From: Rotaria sp. Silwood1
Taxonomy: Eukaryota > Rotifera > Eurotatoria > Philodinida > Philodinidae
Length of the DNA stretch: 64,000 nucleotides
NCBI GenBank assembly: GCA_905250075.1
Contig: CAJNOP010000004.1
Span: forward strand, 2,656,621 to 2,720,620
Direction of reading: 5' to 3'
Numbering within the stretch: position 1 is the stretch's first letter; each line of letters begins with the position of its first letter. Below, piece after piece: positions 1 to 17,906 of this stretch. Below the pieces are notes generated by a model. That model did not search any database. It had not been told where the DNA came from and saw only the letters and a program-made list of their open reading frames with translations. Made by a program: the position numbers and the translations under genes.

Positions 1-200
1 TATAAAGCAAAGAAAAAAGATGGGTAAATGTATATGTGTGTACATAACCTTGAAATTAATATATACATATGTGGGTTTTACTTGCTCATGTCGTTCTTTT
101 GCTTTTTAATGCTCGTCGAGATAAATTTTTGTGACATTGATTTTATTTTTTTTTCTTGTCTCTAGCCATTTTTTTTTTATTGCTTGTCTCTTTGATTTAG

Positions 201-5240
<5,040 letters not shown>

Positions 5241-5413
5241 TCTATTCTTATGTATATAAATAATATTTATTTATTCATATATTTCTTTGTTTTACCAACT
5301 ATTTGTATATGATTGTTTTGTTTTTTTTTTGTATTTTGTTCTTTCAGTGTTATTATTAATATACTTAAAAATATATAAGAAAAATCGAATATTAATTGTA
5401 TTTGTTTTTGTAG

Positions 5414-8400
5414 ATGGCTACAGTAACGAATTTTCGTTATACAACTTCTCCGATTATTATTATTCTAGGTGCAACAGCTGTTGGAAAAACGAAATTATCA
5501 GTTTATTTATCTAAACGTTTTAATGGAGAAATAATTAATGCTGATTCAATGCAAATATATGAAGGTTTAGATATCACAACAGCTAAACCAACAATTGCAG
5601 AACAAGATAATATTCCTCATCATTTATTTAGTTATGTGAATCCACTTGATCGTTCACATACTGTTGTGGATTATCGAAATGATGCTTTACCAATTGTGAG
5701 TTAATTATCAGAAAATAAAAATGAAAAAGAATCGAGTCGTATTTTGAGTATAGAAGAACGCATTAAATAATGAACAGTCAGTCATGCGTGTCATTTAAAC
5801 GTTTAATTCGTTTTTCAAATCAATTCCAAAAAACTGAAGAATATTCTCTTATTTGTTGTTTCTCAGATTGAATCTGTAATATCTCGATCTCACCTTCCAT
5901 TTATTGTCGGTGGTACAAATTATTATATTGAATCTTTACTTTTTCATCTTAATCCACCTGAGTCATCATCCGAACATTTACATGACAAACAAGTTACATC
6001 ATTATTAAACGACCTGTCAGAAGAAAATTTGGCAAAATTAACTTCAGTTCAATTACATGAATTATTATCGAAAATCGATAAACCAACAAGTATTCGAAGA
6101 CATCCAAATGAAGAACGTAAAATACGAAGGTTTGTTTCTATCTTCGATAATTTTTTTTGGCAGCAGAAATTTGGATATTCTCTCAGTTGCAATAGAAAGT
6201 ACTTTTAGTAAAACTAAAGCAAAAACAAGCAAAAAATAAGACATATCAATTAATCATAAAAATATATCTATGAAAATGGCGTAGGCACGTTTAATAAATG
6301 AAAAGAATACAAAAACGATGTGCAAAGGTATGCATATAAATATATTGACGCCGATGTAAATATATGATGACTCTATCTGAATAAATAATCTCAAGCAAAA
6401 GCGTTTTGCAACTTCTATCAGTGTATTTGCATAACATTTAGAGCTATTGAATTTTATCGTGATTCTGGTGGTGTTCCACTAAGTCAAGCATTAAAAAAAC
6501 AACATACTCAAAGTGGTTTCTCTTATCGAGGATCATTTCGTTTTCAACGTTGCTGTCTATTATGGTTAACATGTCGAAAAGAAGGTATATTTACATATGC
6601 AAAACAAATAAAAACAAATATTTCTTTTCCTTGTTCTTAGAATTAGAAAGACGTATAAATGATAGAATAAAATCTATGCTTGATCGTGGTCTTATTGATG
6701 AATTAGAAAAATTTCATGATGAATATAATCGAACATGTACACAATCAGAAGAATCATATAATTATACTCGTGGAATATTTCAAGCGATTGGTTTTAAAGA
6801 ATTTCATGATTATTTACTTCTATCAGATGATGAACGAAAAAGTGAACATGGTGAAAAAGTATTTGCTCATGGTAGGTGTTAAAATTAAAAATTTTGTTTT
6901 ATATTAGTATTTATAAGATGTCGAAAATACTTAATTAAAGAATCATCTTTTTTCTCTTTTATTTACATATGGCGAGACAGAGTATGAAGACGTAATGAGA
7001 AACATACGTCTGTTCAATTTTTTAGAAATAGTTCCTAGGGAGAGAAAACTTTATACTTTTCTAATGACCTAGTTTTTATAAAAGAAGGGTCTATCTTCAA
7101 CAATTGACAACTTGTCAAATTCGTTTTGCTTCCTTCAAATCTCAAAGCTGTTTATTTGATATTCAGTGTAAAAAATTGAATGAAAGGAAGTCATTTATCA
7201 ATGAATTTCACACATTCAATCGTTCACATTAAATCTTGAATAAACAGTTTTGAAATTTCAAAAAAGTAACTAAATTTTGACAAATTGTCTATTGTTGAAA
7301 ATTTACTTCTTTTTTAGAAAAACTAGGTCATTGAGAAACAGTGAAGTTTTTCCTCCTAATAACTTATTTCAAAAAATTAAAAACACATACATTTGTGATC
7401 AGGTCATCACGCTCTCTCACCATATATAAAAAACAAGGAAAACATACTTCTTTGCTTGTACATTTCCCTAGTGGCGTAATCAGGATTTTCCAGTATTCTG
7501 GATCTCCATCAGAGAGCATGAATCTCATATGAAAACTTATGTACATTGATATTGGACTCCAATGATGAGTTTCTATCGGAAAAAATTTTGAATCAGGGTT
7601 TACAAAAAAAATTAGCATTTTCCTGAGCCCTACCAGAAAATGTTTCACATCTTTAATGATATGTCGTTTTCAGGAACGCCATCGAAAGCTACATCAAATT
7701 TCATCAATAGATTTCAAATTTCATTTAAACAAATTCATCCATTCAAAAGTTGTGCGGTTTTCAATTCCTGGCGAAATTCTTTTTTGGAAACGTCTCGAAT
7801 CTTAAAAACGCCATAACTTCTGAACGGATCAACTTTTTTAAATGAAATTTGTAATCTATTGATGAAATTTGATGTAGCTTTCGATGGCATTCTTGAAAAC
7901 GACATATCATTAAAGATGTGAAATATTTTCTGGTAGGGCTCAGGAAAATGCTAATTTTCTTTCTTGCAAACCCTGATTCAAATTTTTTTTTCGATAGAAA
8001 TTCATCATTTGAGTCCAATATCAATGTACATAAGTTTTCATATGAGACCCATGCTCTCTGATGGAGATCCAGGATACTGGAAAATCCTAGTTGCGCCACT
8101 ACATTTCGCCATCTTCCAGAAGCTCTCAAAATGATTCTAACCAATTTATTTCAAACTATTTTTCCACTGTCATCAATGCTAATAGAGACTTAAACAGTGA
8201 GTTTGAGTAGAAAATTTTCTTTTCAACAAAAATTTCAGATGATGAAAATGATTGCTTGCCTTTCAAGAGCACAGTCTCTGAAAAACCCAAATCCAAGTCT
8301 TTCATGTACCAAAATTCTAGTTAAATTACTTGAAATGATAAAATAAATGATGTTTTTCTAAGAAATAGTAGAACAGAAAGACTTTTGTACCTTCCATGAG

Positions 8401-10339
8401 AGTGATACATGTCGATTGAAAAATATTGTAGATATCTGAAAGATATTGCAATTTGTAAAGCATTGTTTCTTCTAAAGCTCTGGATAACTTAAGCAGACTT
8501 CAAGTAGATGGAAAACTTACATTTGCGCTTTTAAAAGTCTCTATCCTTGGATAAGTAGCACCCATTTCCATATTCGAAAATTCTTGTCAGATATTAAATA
8601 TCTCTAGAGAAAGCAATATTTTGGATTTTAATTAGCGTTGATGGCAGTCGAAGAAACATTGAAAATAAATCTTGACCAAATAAATATGAAAGATACCATA
8701 TATATATATATATATCGTATCGAAGTTACACCGGCCGTCGAAGTTGCAACTTCGACAGAAAATATTGACGAAGGTAATTCAGACCAACTAAATATCAAAT
8801 AATTATCAATTAATTGATGATATTATGATCAAGATATACAACTATAACTAATTTTTCATTTTAAAAACATACATATCACTTTTTTCTGAATCGACATAAA
8901 ATAAAAAAATAATTCTAAAAAGTGAAATATTACATATTTTTAATGCTTTACATGGTTGGAGGTCTATTTTAAACGAGACAAAGTTCTGTAGCTAATCGAA
9001 TAGGTCTCTACAATACTACATCCTGATTTAAACAACACTTCAACTTATTATCAATAACAAAAATAAGTTTTATACCCTTTAATAACTAATACATTTTGAT
9101 TGTACTAGAGAAAATTCATGAATCTAGCGGTCTATTCCACATTTCCAACTGGTTTTCATTTTGGTCTTGGGTTCATTCTCACCCTCTGCTAGGGATTTGC
9201 CTAATATTCATGACCAGTCTTGTCATTTAATGTTAAAATGAACACCTAGATTCACAAAAAATCTCAAAGGACATCGAACTGAACCAAATCGTGGTGGTCA
9301 CTCTAATGATATGCGTGTGTTGTTTAAATCAGGATGTAGTATTGTAGAGACCTATTCGATTAGCTACAGAACTTTGTCTCATTTAAAATAGGCCTCCAAT
9401 CATGTAAAGCATTAAAAATATGTAATATTTCACTTTTTAGAATTATTTTTTTATTTTATGTCGATTCAAAAAAAAAGTGATATGTATGTTTTTAAAATGA
9501 AAAATTAGTTATAGTTGTATATCTTGATCATAATATCATCAATTAATTGATAATTATTTGATATTTAGTTGGTCTGAATTAACTTCGACAAAAACATATT
9601 GACGAAGTTGCAACTTCGTCAACCGGTGTAACTTCGATACGACATATATATATATATACACGAATTTTTTATTATTAGCTATTGAACGTCTTAAACTTTC
9701 TACAAGACAATACTCAAAATATCAAGAAAAATGGCTTCGAATGCGTCTTCTTCAACGTAATTTGAATTAGATTTTGACGTACAAAACTTTATTAAATTTG
9801 ATTTTAGGTGTCGAAGAACATTCTCCCAATGTTTATGAACTTGATACAACTAATTTGTCATTATGGCATGAAAATGTTGAACAACGAGCTGAAGCTATTA
9901 TTGATGCTTTTCTAAAAGTAAATAGTTATATTCACATATTTAAAATGATGTATATTTGTTAGAATGAACAAATTCCATTTGATGCTCTTCCAAAAACACC
10001 AGTAGATGAACCTGTTTATGAACAAAATACATGTTTACCATGTCAACGTGTATTTCATATGAAATCACAATGGCTAGGTAAATGCTTCATTTCATTGTTG
10101 TTGTACATTTTTTTTGCATATTTTCTCTTTTTCATATAGATCATTTAAAAAGCAAACAACATAAACGAATAGTTCGTGCAACAGATCGAGCTGCATATCG
10201 TCAAAAATTGAATAATGCTATACCATCATTATTAAACACACTTGATTTATTACAAACGAAAAAAATTTCAGAAATAGAAAAAGAGAGTGATGAATTTGAC
10301 ATAGATGAAACGATAGAACCTTTAAAAAACACTAATTGA
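5414..10339 (+). CDS. TRIT1: tRNA dimethylallyltransferase (isopentenyltransferase)
   Basis: Transfers a dimethylallyl group to N6 of A37 in certain cytosolic and mitochondrial tRNAs (MiaA/Mod5 family). Eight exons (5414-5695, 5867-6129, 6442-6584, 6641-6871, 9679-9756, 9808-9917, 9963-10077, 10140-10339) join in frame to 473 residues, close to the human length of 467. P-loop GATAVGKT is at residues 19-26, followed by NADSMQIYEGLDI and the substrate-binding region with TAKP; GGTNYYIE is encoded by exon 2. A C-terminal C2H2 zinc finger (C393, C396, H409, H415), typical of eukaryotic members, is complete. The acceptor TTGTAG directly abuts the ATG, so there may be a 5'-UTR intron or trans-splice site just upstream. 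Intron 6872-9678 (2.8 kb) carries two foldback repeats. A decayed second copy lies at 20858-25715. Confidence 0.95.
7469..8101. mobile_element. hAT-like foldback MITE in a TRIT1 intron
   Basis: An almost perfect palindrome: arms of about 290 bp (7469-7757 and 7808-8101) around a spacer of about 50 bp. The ends read TAGTGGCG...CGCCACTA, resembling hAT-superfamily termini. The element is flanked by a near-perfect 8-bp target duplication (CATTTCCC at 7461-7468, CATTTCGC at 8102-8109), the length expected for hAT. No transposase is encoded. The matching intron of the TRIT1 pseudogene (around 25045-25065) reads straight through the site without the element. Confidence 0.75.
8716..9641. repeat. Second foldback repeat in the same TRIT1 intron
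   Basis: Inverted arms of about 330 bp (8716 to about 9042 and about 9310-9641) enclose roughly 270 bp. The ends are CGTATCGAAGTTACACCGG and its complement, and each end also has a short internal palindrome (AAGTTGCAACTT). The element sits inside a (TA)n tract, so any target duplication cannot be read. No coding sequence is seen. The family is not assigned; a TA-targeting non-autonomous DNA element is possible. Confidence 0.7.
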
Positions 10340-10596
10340 TTGATATTTGTTATTGTTTATTGTTTGTTTTTGTTTCTAGAAAGAATACATATATATATAT
10401 ATTGTTTTTTTTTGTGAAAAAAAATAATTACTTCGTATGGTGAGCAAGAGAAGCAATCTTGTCGAAGTAAGAGAGTGACAGAAATAAACATAAGTCAAAC
10501 CAAATATTAATGCAACTAATATCTTTAACATGCTTTCTTTCGCTCTCTTCTAATATTTGGATAATTTCATTTTAGTATTATTGATTTTTATTTCAG

Positions 10597-13500
10597 AGAC
10601 GTCTCTATGAATATACATTGCATGCTGTTTGCTCTCCATTGCATGTGATTGAGCAAGGAGCAACAAATGAACAACTTGCTGCACATGTTGCTGGAGTAAA
10701 TTTAAAAAAAAGATTAAATAAAACTAAAGATTTTCGTCTATGCTTTAATAGCTTTTCAATGTTGATCCAGAAGAACAAGAACAAAAATATATGCGAGCTC
10801 TCAAGTTAGAAGTAAGAGTAGTTTCTCTGTTTTTCATTTGTTTTGCGACAACAAATAATTTTTCTTCTATGTAACATTTAGCCATGCTCTGTCGTTCTAT
10901 CTGTTAATGTTAAAAAAGCACGTAATTTACCCGGTGAAGATCAGAATGGTTTGTTTCTATTTTAAATATTTTTCATTATTTTTACTTCTTCTTTGAAAAG
11001 GTCTTAGTGATCCTTATTGTAAAGTGAGTGTTATACATCTACCCGGCAAACAAGATGATTCAAATGAATTAACATCATCGTCATCATCTATATCAGCTTC
11101 ACCATCACCTAATCGTCCAAGAAGAAGCCCATCATTATTTTCCTGTGCTAGCGCATCATGTATTTTGAGTTCCAAAAGCTTTTCATGGAAAATAATATTC
11201 ATATTTTTGTACTATTCTTAGCTTCAAAAAAGAAATTAAAATCAGTAAAGACGAAAAGTAGCCAACGAAGTAGTAAAATTAATAGTCGAAGACATTCAAC
11301 AGATCATGCATCAGTACCATTATCTAATAAGAGTAAAACATTGAAAAGTGTTATTTATCGTACACAAGTTCGACCACAAACGATTAATCCAGAATGGAAT
11401 GAACATTTTGAATTGTATGTTGTTTATATTGCTTTATAATTTTATTTTATTTTGTCTAATCTGATTGTTTTCTTTTGCTTTTCATTACTGATCATCTCTA
11501 GAATAGTATTTGTATATTTTTAATATATTTAGTGAGATAGAAAATCTACAAGAACAACATTTACTTATCAGAGTGTTCGATTCAGATCGTGGTCAAGCGC
11601 CTGGTTTTAAAACAGTTGTTCAACAAAAACGAGGTGTTGCACGGTAAATCTTGTTTTTCGTTTGAAATATATTTCAATTCAATTTGATTATTTAGTACAC
11701 TTCTTGCAATTCGAAGTCTCATAAGAACAGGTGAAATCGAAGATGATTTCCTTGGTCAAGTTAGTCTTGATATTAAAGTAATTCAAATTTTATTTCTTTT
11801 TCATGTAAGCCCTAATATATGCACAGCCTATGGGCTAAGCAGTGTCTTCGATGTTAAGTGATAGAATGAAGAAAAAGAAACCCTTGATAGAACTCGAACC
11901 ATACACTTTCTGTTATCCGGGCAGATATTCTAAGTCAATTAGAAAAGAAGCAACATCTTAGTCTTCGTTTAGCGCAGGAGTATATCATCACGGACGCTAC
12001 CATTATATTTTTTTCAATTAAAGACACTTTCTCATTTATAGTCATTAGCTACATTTGATCGTGAACGATGGTTTCCTCTAACTGGATTGAACCAAAACCG
12101 TTCGAATAACAATAAACCAAGAGGTGAAATTCTACTTGGACTAAAAGTTCATTTTAAATTGGTGAGTAGAAAAATGATTGATCTAAAGTCTTTTCCCAAT
12201 AAAGATGATCTTCAGCTTGATCAAATCAATCGGCTTAATGCATCCTTATATCCTCATTCTTGCCCTATTTCAAAGGTTATCATCATATGCTATAAATGCT
12301 TTTGCATGATTTTTAGGTGAACAAACGAAAATCTAAATGTGTTCTTTTGTGTTTTATTTTTGAAAGAAATTTTATTTATCTTACCTGTTTTTATTTCAAG
12401 GATGATAAAAATAGAAAAAGTCATCAACATGGATCAAATGGTAGTGTGTTAGAATTTCGTCGTCGTCATTCATCATTATCATGTCCCAGTCAAAGGAATT
12501 CCTCAATTATATTACGTCCAAGCATTTTTCGACAAAATTTTCGTCCATTATCAATGCAACCTCGTGATTATGCAAAACCCCCCGGTAAGTATATATATGT
12601 ATATTGTTCACGTTGAGCAAAACAATATATAGTAGCCCTTCATTTTACTTTGAATCTTTACAAGAGTTATTTTTCTGTACAAGTTCTTTTTGCATAGACA
12701 TATGCAAAAACATTGACTCTTTCAGGTGACTATTAAGTAGAAAGTAATTGGCAAGTATCTTCCTAACAATATTAAAAACAATGTCAAATATTGAGTACAG
12801 ACACTATGATATGAATTGCATCTATAGTGAAGTTTTAAGCCAGATCGAGTTCAGAAAAACCTTCCTCTTAAAAATCAGTTTTCTACAGATCGTATCAAAT
12901 CTCTAAACAAAAAGGATTTGTGTTAGCATGATCTAGAGATTCTGAAAAAGAACTGTACCATTTGGAATGAGTTATGAACTGGTCATTTGGTTATTAGAAC
13001 ACTTTTTTGGTTTCTACATTCATATTTCTTCAGGTTGCTCATGAAAAGTGAATCAATCTTTTTGAAGTCCTAGGCATGCTGAGACAATACTTACGATGGA
13101 GATCATCTAATATGTGAGGTGAAAGTCGATATCCTTCTTTCTGTCACGTCGCTAACCCTAGTTTTTTGACTAATAACTCCTTTGAAATAAATGTCTAGCG
13201 CTGATTTGTTTCAGTGTATCTAGAGTAACTTAACATACATATAACATGCAAACATTAGCTAGAGGAAAGCTCATTATTCTGAGATATGCATGTTTCAACT
13301 TTGCGAATACGGGTTGCTAATAAATAATTTTGCTCCTGTTTTATGAAAGAAAATGTGTAAGTTCGATCCCTGTGGGATAAAAATATGAAACATGACGTTT
13401 CTACTGTCACTAATTACAAGGAGGATGTGTTTATTCTATGTCTTTTGAGATACATTTCTTTACCATCCTTTTTCTTGTTCTTCAAGAAGAGCAATAAGGC

Positions 13501-16500
13501 AGCAGTAAATTTGTCATAACAAGACTTCTTTGATATACGGCCAGTGATCATATATTGCTCATACTTTATGCAATGTGTGAATGGGAGGCAGTTCGTGTAT
13601 CCCTATGGCGTCTATAGAAGGAGAAGCATCCAAACTTTCACTTAGTGGTGAAGCCTCGAAAAATTTTGTAGAAATATTCAGCTACTGTTTGATACTGAAA
13701 AGAAGATGTTTTCTTCACATATGATGCAAGATTATCTTATTTCTTGAGAAAGCTCAATTTTTTTTCGGAAGAGGCTGACTGTCCTCCTGCTGTCTCTTGG
13801 CTCCACCACAAATTTTATTTCTATACTGCAACGCTTCTTTCAAATCATGTTTCATAAAATTGTTTATATGGAATATGTTTTTTTGTCTTGTTTTAGTCAT
13901 TGAAGACAGTCTTGAAGGAGAGTTAAGTCGAGATGATTCATGTTTGACACCAGCTATTAATTCAGATTTACCATTATTGGTTGAAGAATATCATCAACTA
14001 ACTCGTATTGTTATGTTACATGAATTAGAAGATGCAAGAGAAGCAGTAAGATATTTTGTAAATTATAAAATTAACAATAAGAAAAACTTAATCTTTTCTA
14101 GAATAAAAACAATGAATCCAAGGATTTAATTATTAATTGGAATGGATCATTAAATGATCTATCTTATAGCGTTCTCACAAAGTTTCGTGTTTTATACAAT
14201 ATTTCAGTTCTATCAGAAGCATTTATGTAAGTATTGAATAATAAACGAGTCAACTTAATGATGTTATCTTTGTAAATCAATAGACATTTACTTGTTATTA
14301 TGGAACTTCGATGTTCAGAAGATTATGCATTGTTTATAAGTCAAGGTGTTATTGAAGCTCACTTGAAAATACTTATAGAACAAGTACGACAAAGAACTGA
14401 TATTGATGATCTGGATTTTACTGATTATGAAGTAAAATTGATATAATTGTGTTGTTGTTATTGCTTAAAAACAAAAACTCTTATGCTTCATTTTAGAAAA
14501 CAGCATTTAAAGAAATTTTTTCTTTATTCATTGGTCATTATAAAAAACGTGTACGTGATGATGCACTATGGTTTTTACCATCGAGAGAAAATTTATCAAG
14601 TATTCAAAGTATATTCGAGTATGTTTATTTTTGATTTCAATGAAATAAGATCAAATCGATTATTTTAATGAAAAGGAGAATGAAACAAATCGGTTTATAC
14701 AGTTTGTTTCAAATACAGAGCGCGTTTCTTCGGTTTTACAAAAAATAACTTCTGATGTATGTCGCTTGTTAGCCAATAGAATATTCTAAAACAAAGTATG
14801 TTTAAATCTAACAAATGTTTTCTTTTTGTATATCAAATTATATTTCGAAAAGATAACATCTGTTATATTTGTTGATAATAAGAAGTTTTAGCAAAACTAT
14901 TTTTCCGTAGGACAATAATTATATTTGAATTATTTTAATCTCAAAGAGAATATAGATCTTGTTCTTCTATAACATGAATCTTTTTCTAATAATTAATGAA
15001 ATAGATGATTTGTGAATGGATCGAACATATTAACTCTTTCAATGATGAAATGTTTTTAGCACAATTTGTACTTTATTTCAACTAAAAATTTGTTCAAATG
15101 AATCAACAACCACCAAAATACTTGAAGAAACAATCAAAATTCGTTTACAAACGGATATTAATGATTCGTTTAGTGTTCATCCATTTGTATTTCAGGATAG
15201 GAACGATATACAATTAAATGCTGTTCGAGAATTTATTGAATACGTTCAAAAATTAGCTGAATCAATGTCATCTATAAAAGAATATCAGAAACTTTTCGCA
15301 TCCTTCAATGTTAATTATGTAAAAGCATGTTTTTTTGAACCGAACAGTGCAGGTGATCGTGTAAGATATTCTATAATATTGTCCATAGATTAAATCTATT
15401 TTATATTTATTAGTTAACGGATTTAACAAGATGTTTGTTAAAAAATATGACAGACTATTTTCAAAAATATGCAAAACCAATGGTGAAAGCAACATCATCA
15501 ATATATGATCCAAATTTAATTCAAAGTTCAACTGTACTTTTTGCATTATATTTATATTTAAAAAGAATTGTTACAGCACTTCGAGATACTCTTGAAGCAC
15601 GGTAGCTTTGTGTTGTTTTTCAGTTATTGATCTAAGTGTTTTTGTTTTTGTTCTGTTGAAATAGAGATTGGCAAACAAATGCATTTAAATTTAAATTAAT
15701 AGATTATCGTAATTGGTTTTCACCAACAATGAAATATTTATTAGAAGGTTTTGTTGCACAGATCAGACAAGCAATGGAAAGAGCAGTAGAAGATGATAAT
15801 GAGGTCAGACAAAGTTACATTCAGTCTATATGAAAAGAGAAACAAATTATGACTTTATTTAAAGGTTTTTAATGATGACGATTATATCCGGTATTCTGAA
15901 TCATCTAAGGCAGCTACAAATTTATGTATAAAGGTATATTTTTCATATGTCGTCTTATATTTATATCAGTTGAATTAATTTAGATTTGTCAAGAATGGGA
16001 ATCAGTTGATTATCCTGAGACAAGTGTACGTTATACAGCACTAATTAAATTAACAAATACAATATGTGAACAATGTCAGCATTATGCAAGACGTACAGCA
16101 CATAAATTATCAGAAAATAAATATTTTACCGATTTACATCGTACACGATCATTTAATGTTTCGAAAAAAGTTCGTCGAAAAAGATTGTTATTTTTTTGTC
16201 TTTGGTTTTTCTTTTTTTTCTTTTCATTTTAGTTATGTATATTAGTTAATGATATTGAATTTGTTAAACAAAAACTTCTTTCATCATTACCAGATTTATT
16301 GCATTTCTCGTCTGTTATTGATAAAATGATTGAATACTATGAATCAACGGATTTTCAACAAACAAAAGTAACACTTGAACGTTTAATAGCAACAGCTGAA
16401 AATGAAATGAATGATGTCATTAAACTTATATTTGAACGTGTTGCGACATTGTTTTATGTATCTTTGAAAGATAAAATTTCCAAATACTATGAAGATGAAA

Positions 16501-17906
16501 AACGTAAAAAAGTTGATGTAAGAAAACAAATACATGAACAAATAAATCAATATATATTTATTTTTTTCGAATATAATTTTTAGCCTATGAACGATATAAA
16601 TCAATATATTGATCAAGAGATTCTTCTTAAATTGTATGGAGGTCTCGAAAAAGTTCAATATTCTCGTGTTGCTTGTGCTATACGTATAAAAGCATTACAA
16701 TGTTTAAGAGAATTATTGCCATTACAAGAACCGCCAGACTTTTATGAGCGTGTTTTACAATCATTTGATCATTTGGCTGCATATTTTGAAACTGTATGTC
16801 GTGAAGAACAACATATACCTAGCCCACCATGTGAAGAAATTACAACATTTCGACGCACACTTCAGCAATTTGCATTGTCAACTGAACAATTACAACTACT
16901 TTATTTTCAAGAAATAACTCAAACAAATCCTCCTGTAAATATTCTCGGAAAACTTTTTCGAAATTTTATTTATTTATTCATTTTTTTTGCAGTATGAATG
17001 TTCAACAAATAATGGTGTAATTGTTTTTCGTACTGCATATGAAATTGTCAATGATCTTATATCTATTTATGTTCAAAGTATGTTGATTTGTTTCATTTTT
17101 AAAATTAATTAATATACACCTATATGTTTCCTATATACAGTTCTTTCTTGTCGAGATCTACCGAAAATGGATTATTTTGGTGCATCTGATCCATATGTTA
17201 TCCTTGAACTATTACCATCGACACTTTATCCGAAACGACCAAAGGAAGAGAAAACAAGTACAATAAAACGAACACTTAATCCAGAATTTAATCAGTTATT
17301 TCAATGGTAGAGTTGCTTTTTTAGCTGAATAATTTTTCATTGGCAATGAAATTTTTTCTCTTTGTTTTTTTTTCTCTAAAGGTATCGTCTTCCACTGAAT
17401 ATTGTACATACAGCGGGTGCTGTTTTACGTCTTAGTGTTTGGGATGAAGATATGGTAAAAGAGGATGATTTTATTGGTGAATGTTTTGTACCATTAATTA
17501 GTATTGAATCATTAAAAAGTCGTGCATCAATACGTGATGTTCCTGTATCAGAAGTACGTTTGAGAAGACAAAATAAAAATGCTCAACCAAGAGTATATGA
17601 AGTAAGATTTTATTGTTTTTGTATTGATTTCGCTAATATTTACTGTGCTTGTTTTAGTTAATTCGAAATCGTGCAAAAGTTGATCAAGAAGCAGCTCTAT
17701 TTGTCAAACAACGCACTGATGCAATGGAAAAAGGAAACGGAAGTGATGATGCATCTGTTATAAGTGATGATAGAAATTCATCAGGTTCATATGCTAGTTC
17801 AGCTCTACGTTCATTATTTTGCATGCTACCATTTAACATGGGTTTTGGTTCTCATTCCACAGCTCATGACCGATCAGATGTTGGCGATGATGACGAAATA
17901 ATCTAA
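10597..17906 (+). CDS. UNC13 family protein, Munc13-4/BAIAP3 type (copy 1)
   Basis: Munc13-4/BAIAP3 proteins prime vesicles for exocytosis by opening syntaxin through their MUN domain, with C2 domains giving calcium and membrane control. Twenty-four exons join in one frame of 1,285 codons: 10597-10695, 10752-10811, 10882-10948, 11001-11159, 11222-11414, 11533-11643, 11696-11777, 12042-12161, 12401-12584, 13897-14045, 14102-14226, 14284-14431, 14497-14618, 15060-15360, 15414-15601, 15665-15803, 15865-15933, 15984-16169, 16233-16517, 16584-16934, 16993-17077, 17141-17306, 17382-17601 and 17658-17906. C2A (about 54-297) has NGLSDPYC and FDSD...DDFLG, split by a Ser/Arg-rich loop. The MUN region runs about 359-1046. 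C2B (about 1075-1185) has DYFGASDPYV and VWDED...DDFIGE. The N-terminal LYEYTL block matches the family's LYE(D/E)ALY block. No in-frame ATG lies in the first exon; an ATG at 10437-10439 directly followed by GTGAGC is a candidate micro-exon. Confidence 0.88.

Larger units (their letters stand above)
5380..17660. repeat. Tandem segmental duplication, upstream copy (TRIT1 + UNC13-like)
   Basis: This stretch holds TRIT1 and the first UNC13-like gene and is matched exon by exon, in the same orientation, by about 20816-37413. Similarity starts just before the TRIT1 start codon (shared ATATTAATTGTATTTGTTT) and runs through the last UNC13 exon until the assembly gap in the second copy. Exon order, phases and most exon lengths are identical; the main differences are insertions in introns. 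Confidence 0.9.

Noticed and set aside
7761..8144. 127-codon minus-strand open stretch in the TRIT1 intron
   Set aside because: It lies almost wholly within the right arm of the hAT-like palindrome; no transposase motif.
11881..11952. tRNA-like sequence on the minus strand (GGTTCGAGTTC box, CTGCCCGGATAACAG), also in copy 2 near 29800-29880
   Set aside because: The T and anticodon stems do not pair properly and no acceptor stem is seen. At best it is an old tRNA-derived fragment in the intron, not a tRNA gene.
12205..12275. Extra UNC13 coding exon (frame reads DLQLDQINRLNASLYPHS)
   Set aside because: Copy 2 does not conserve the acceptor or the frame. A single intron 12162-12400, matching 30082-30315 in copy 2, joins the flanking exons cleanly. 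It could still be retained in some transcripts.
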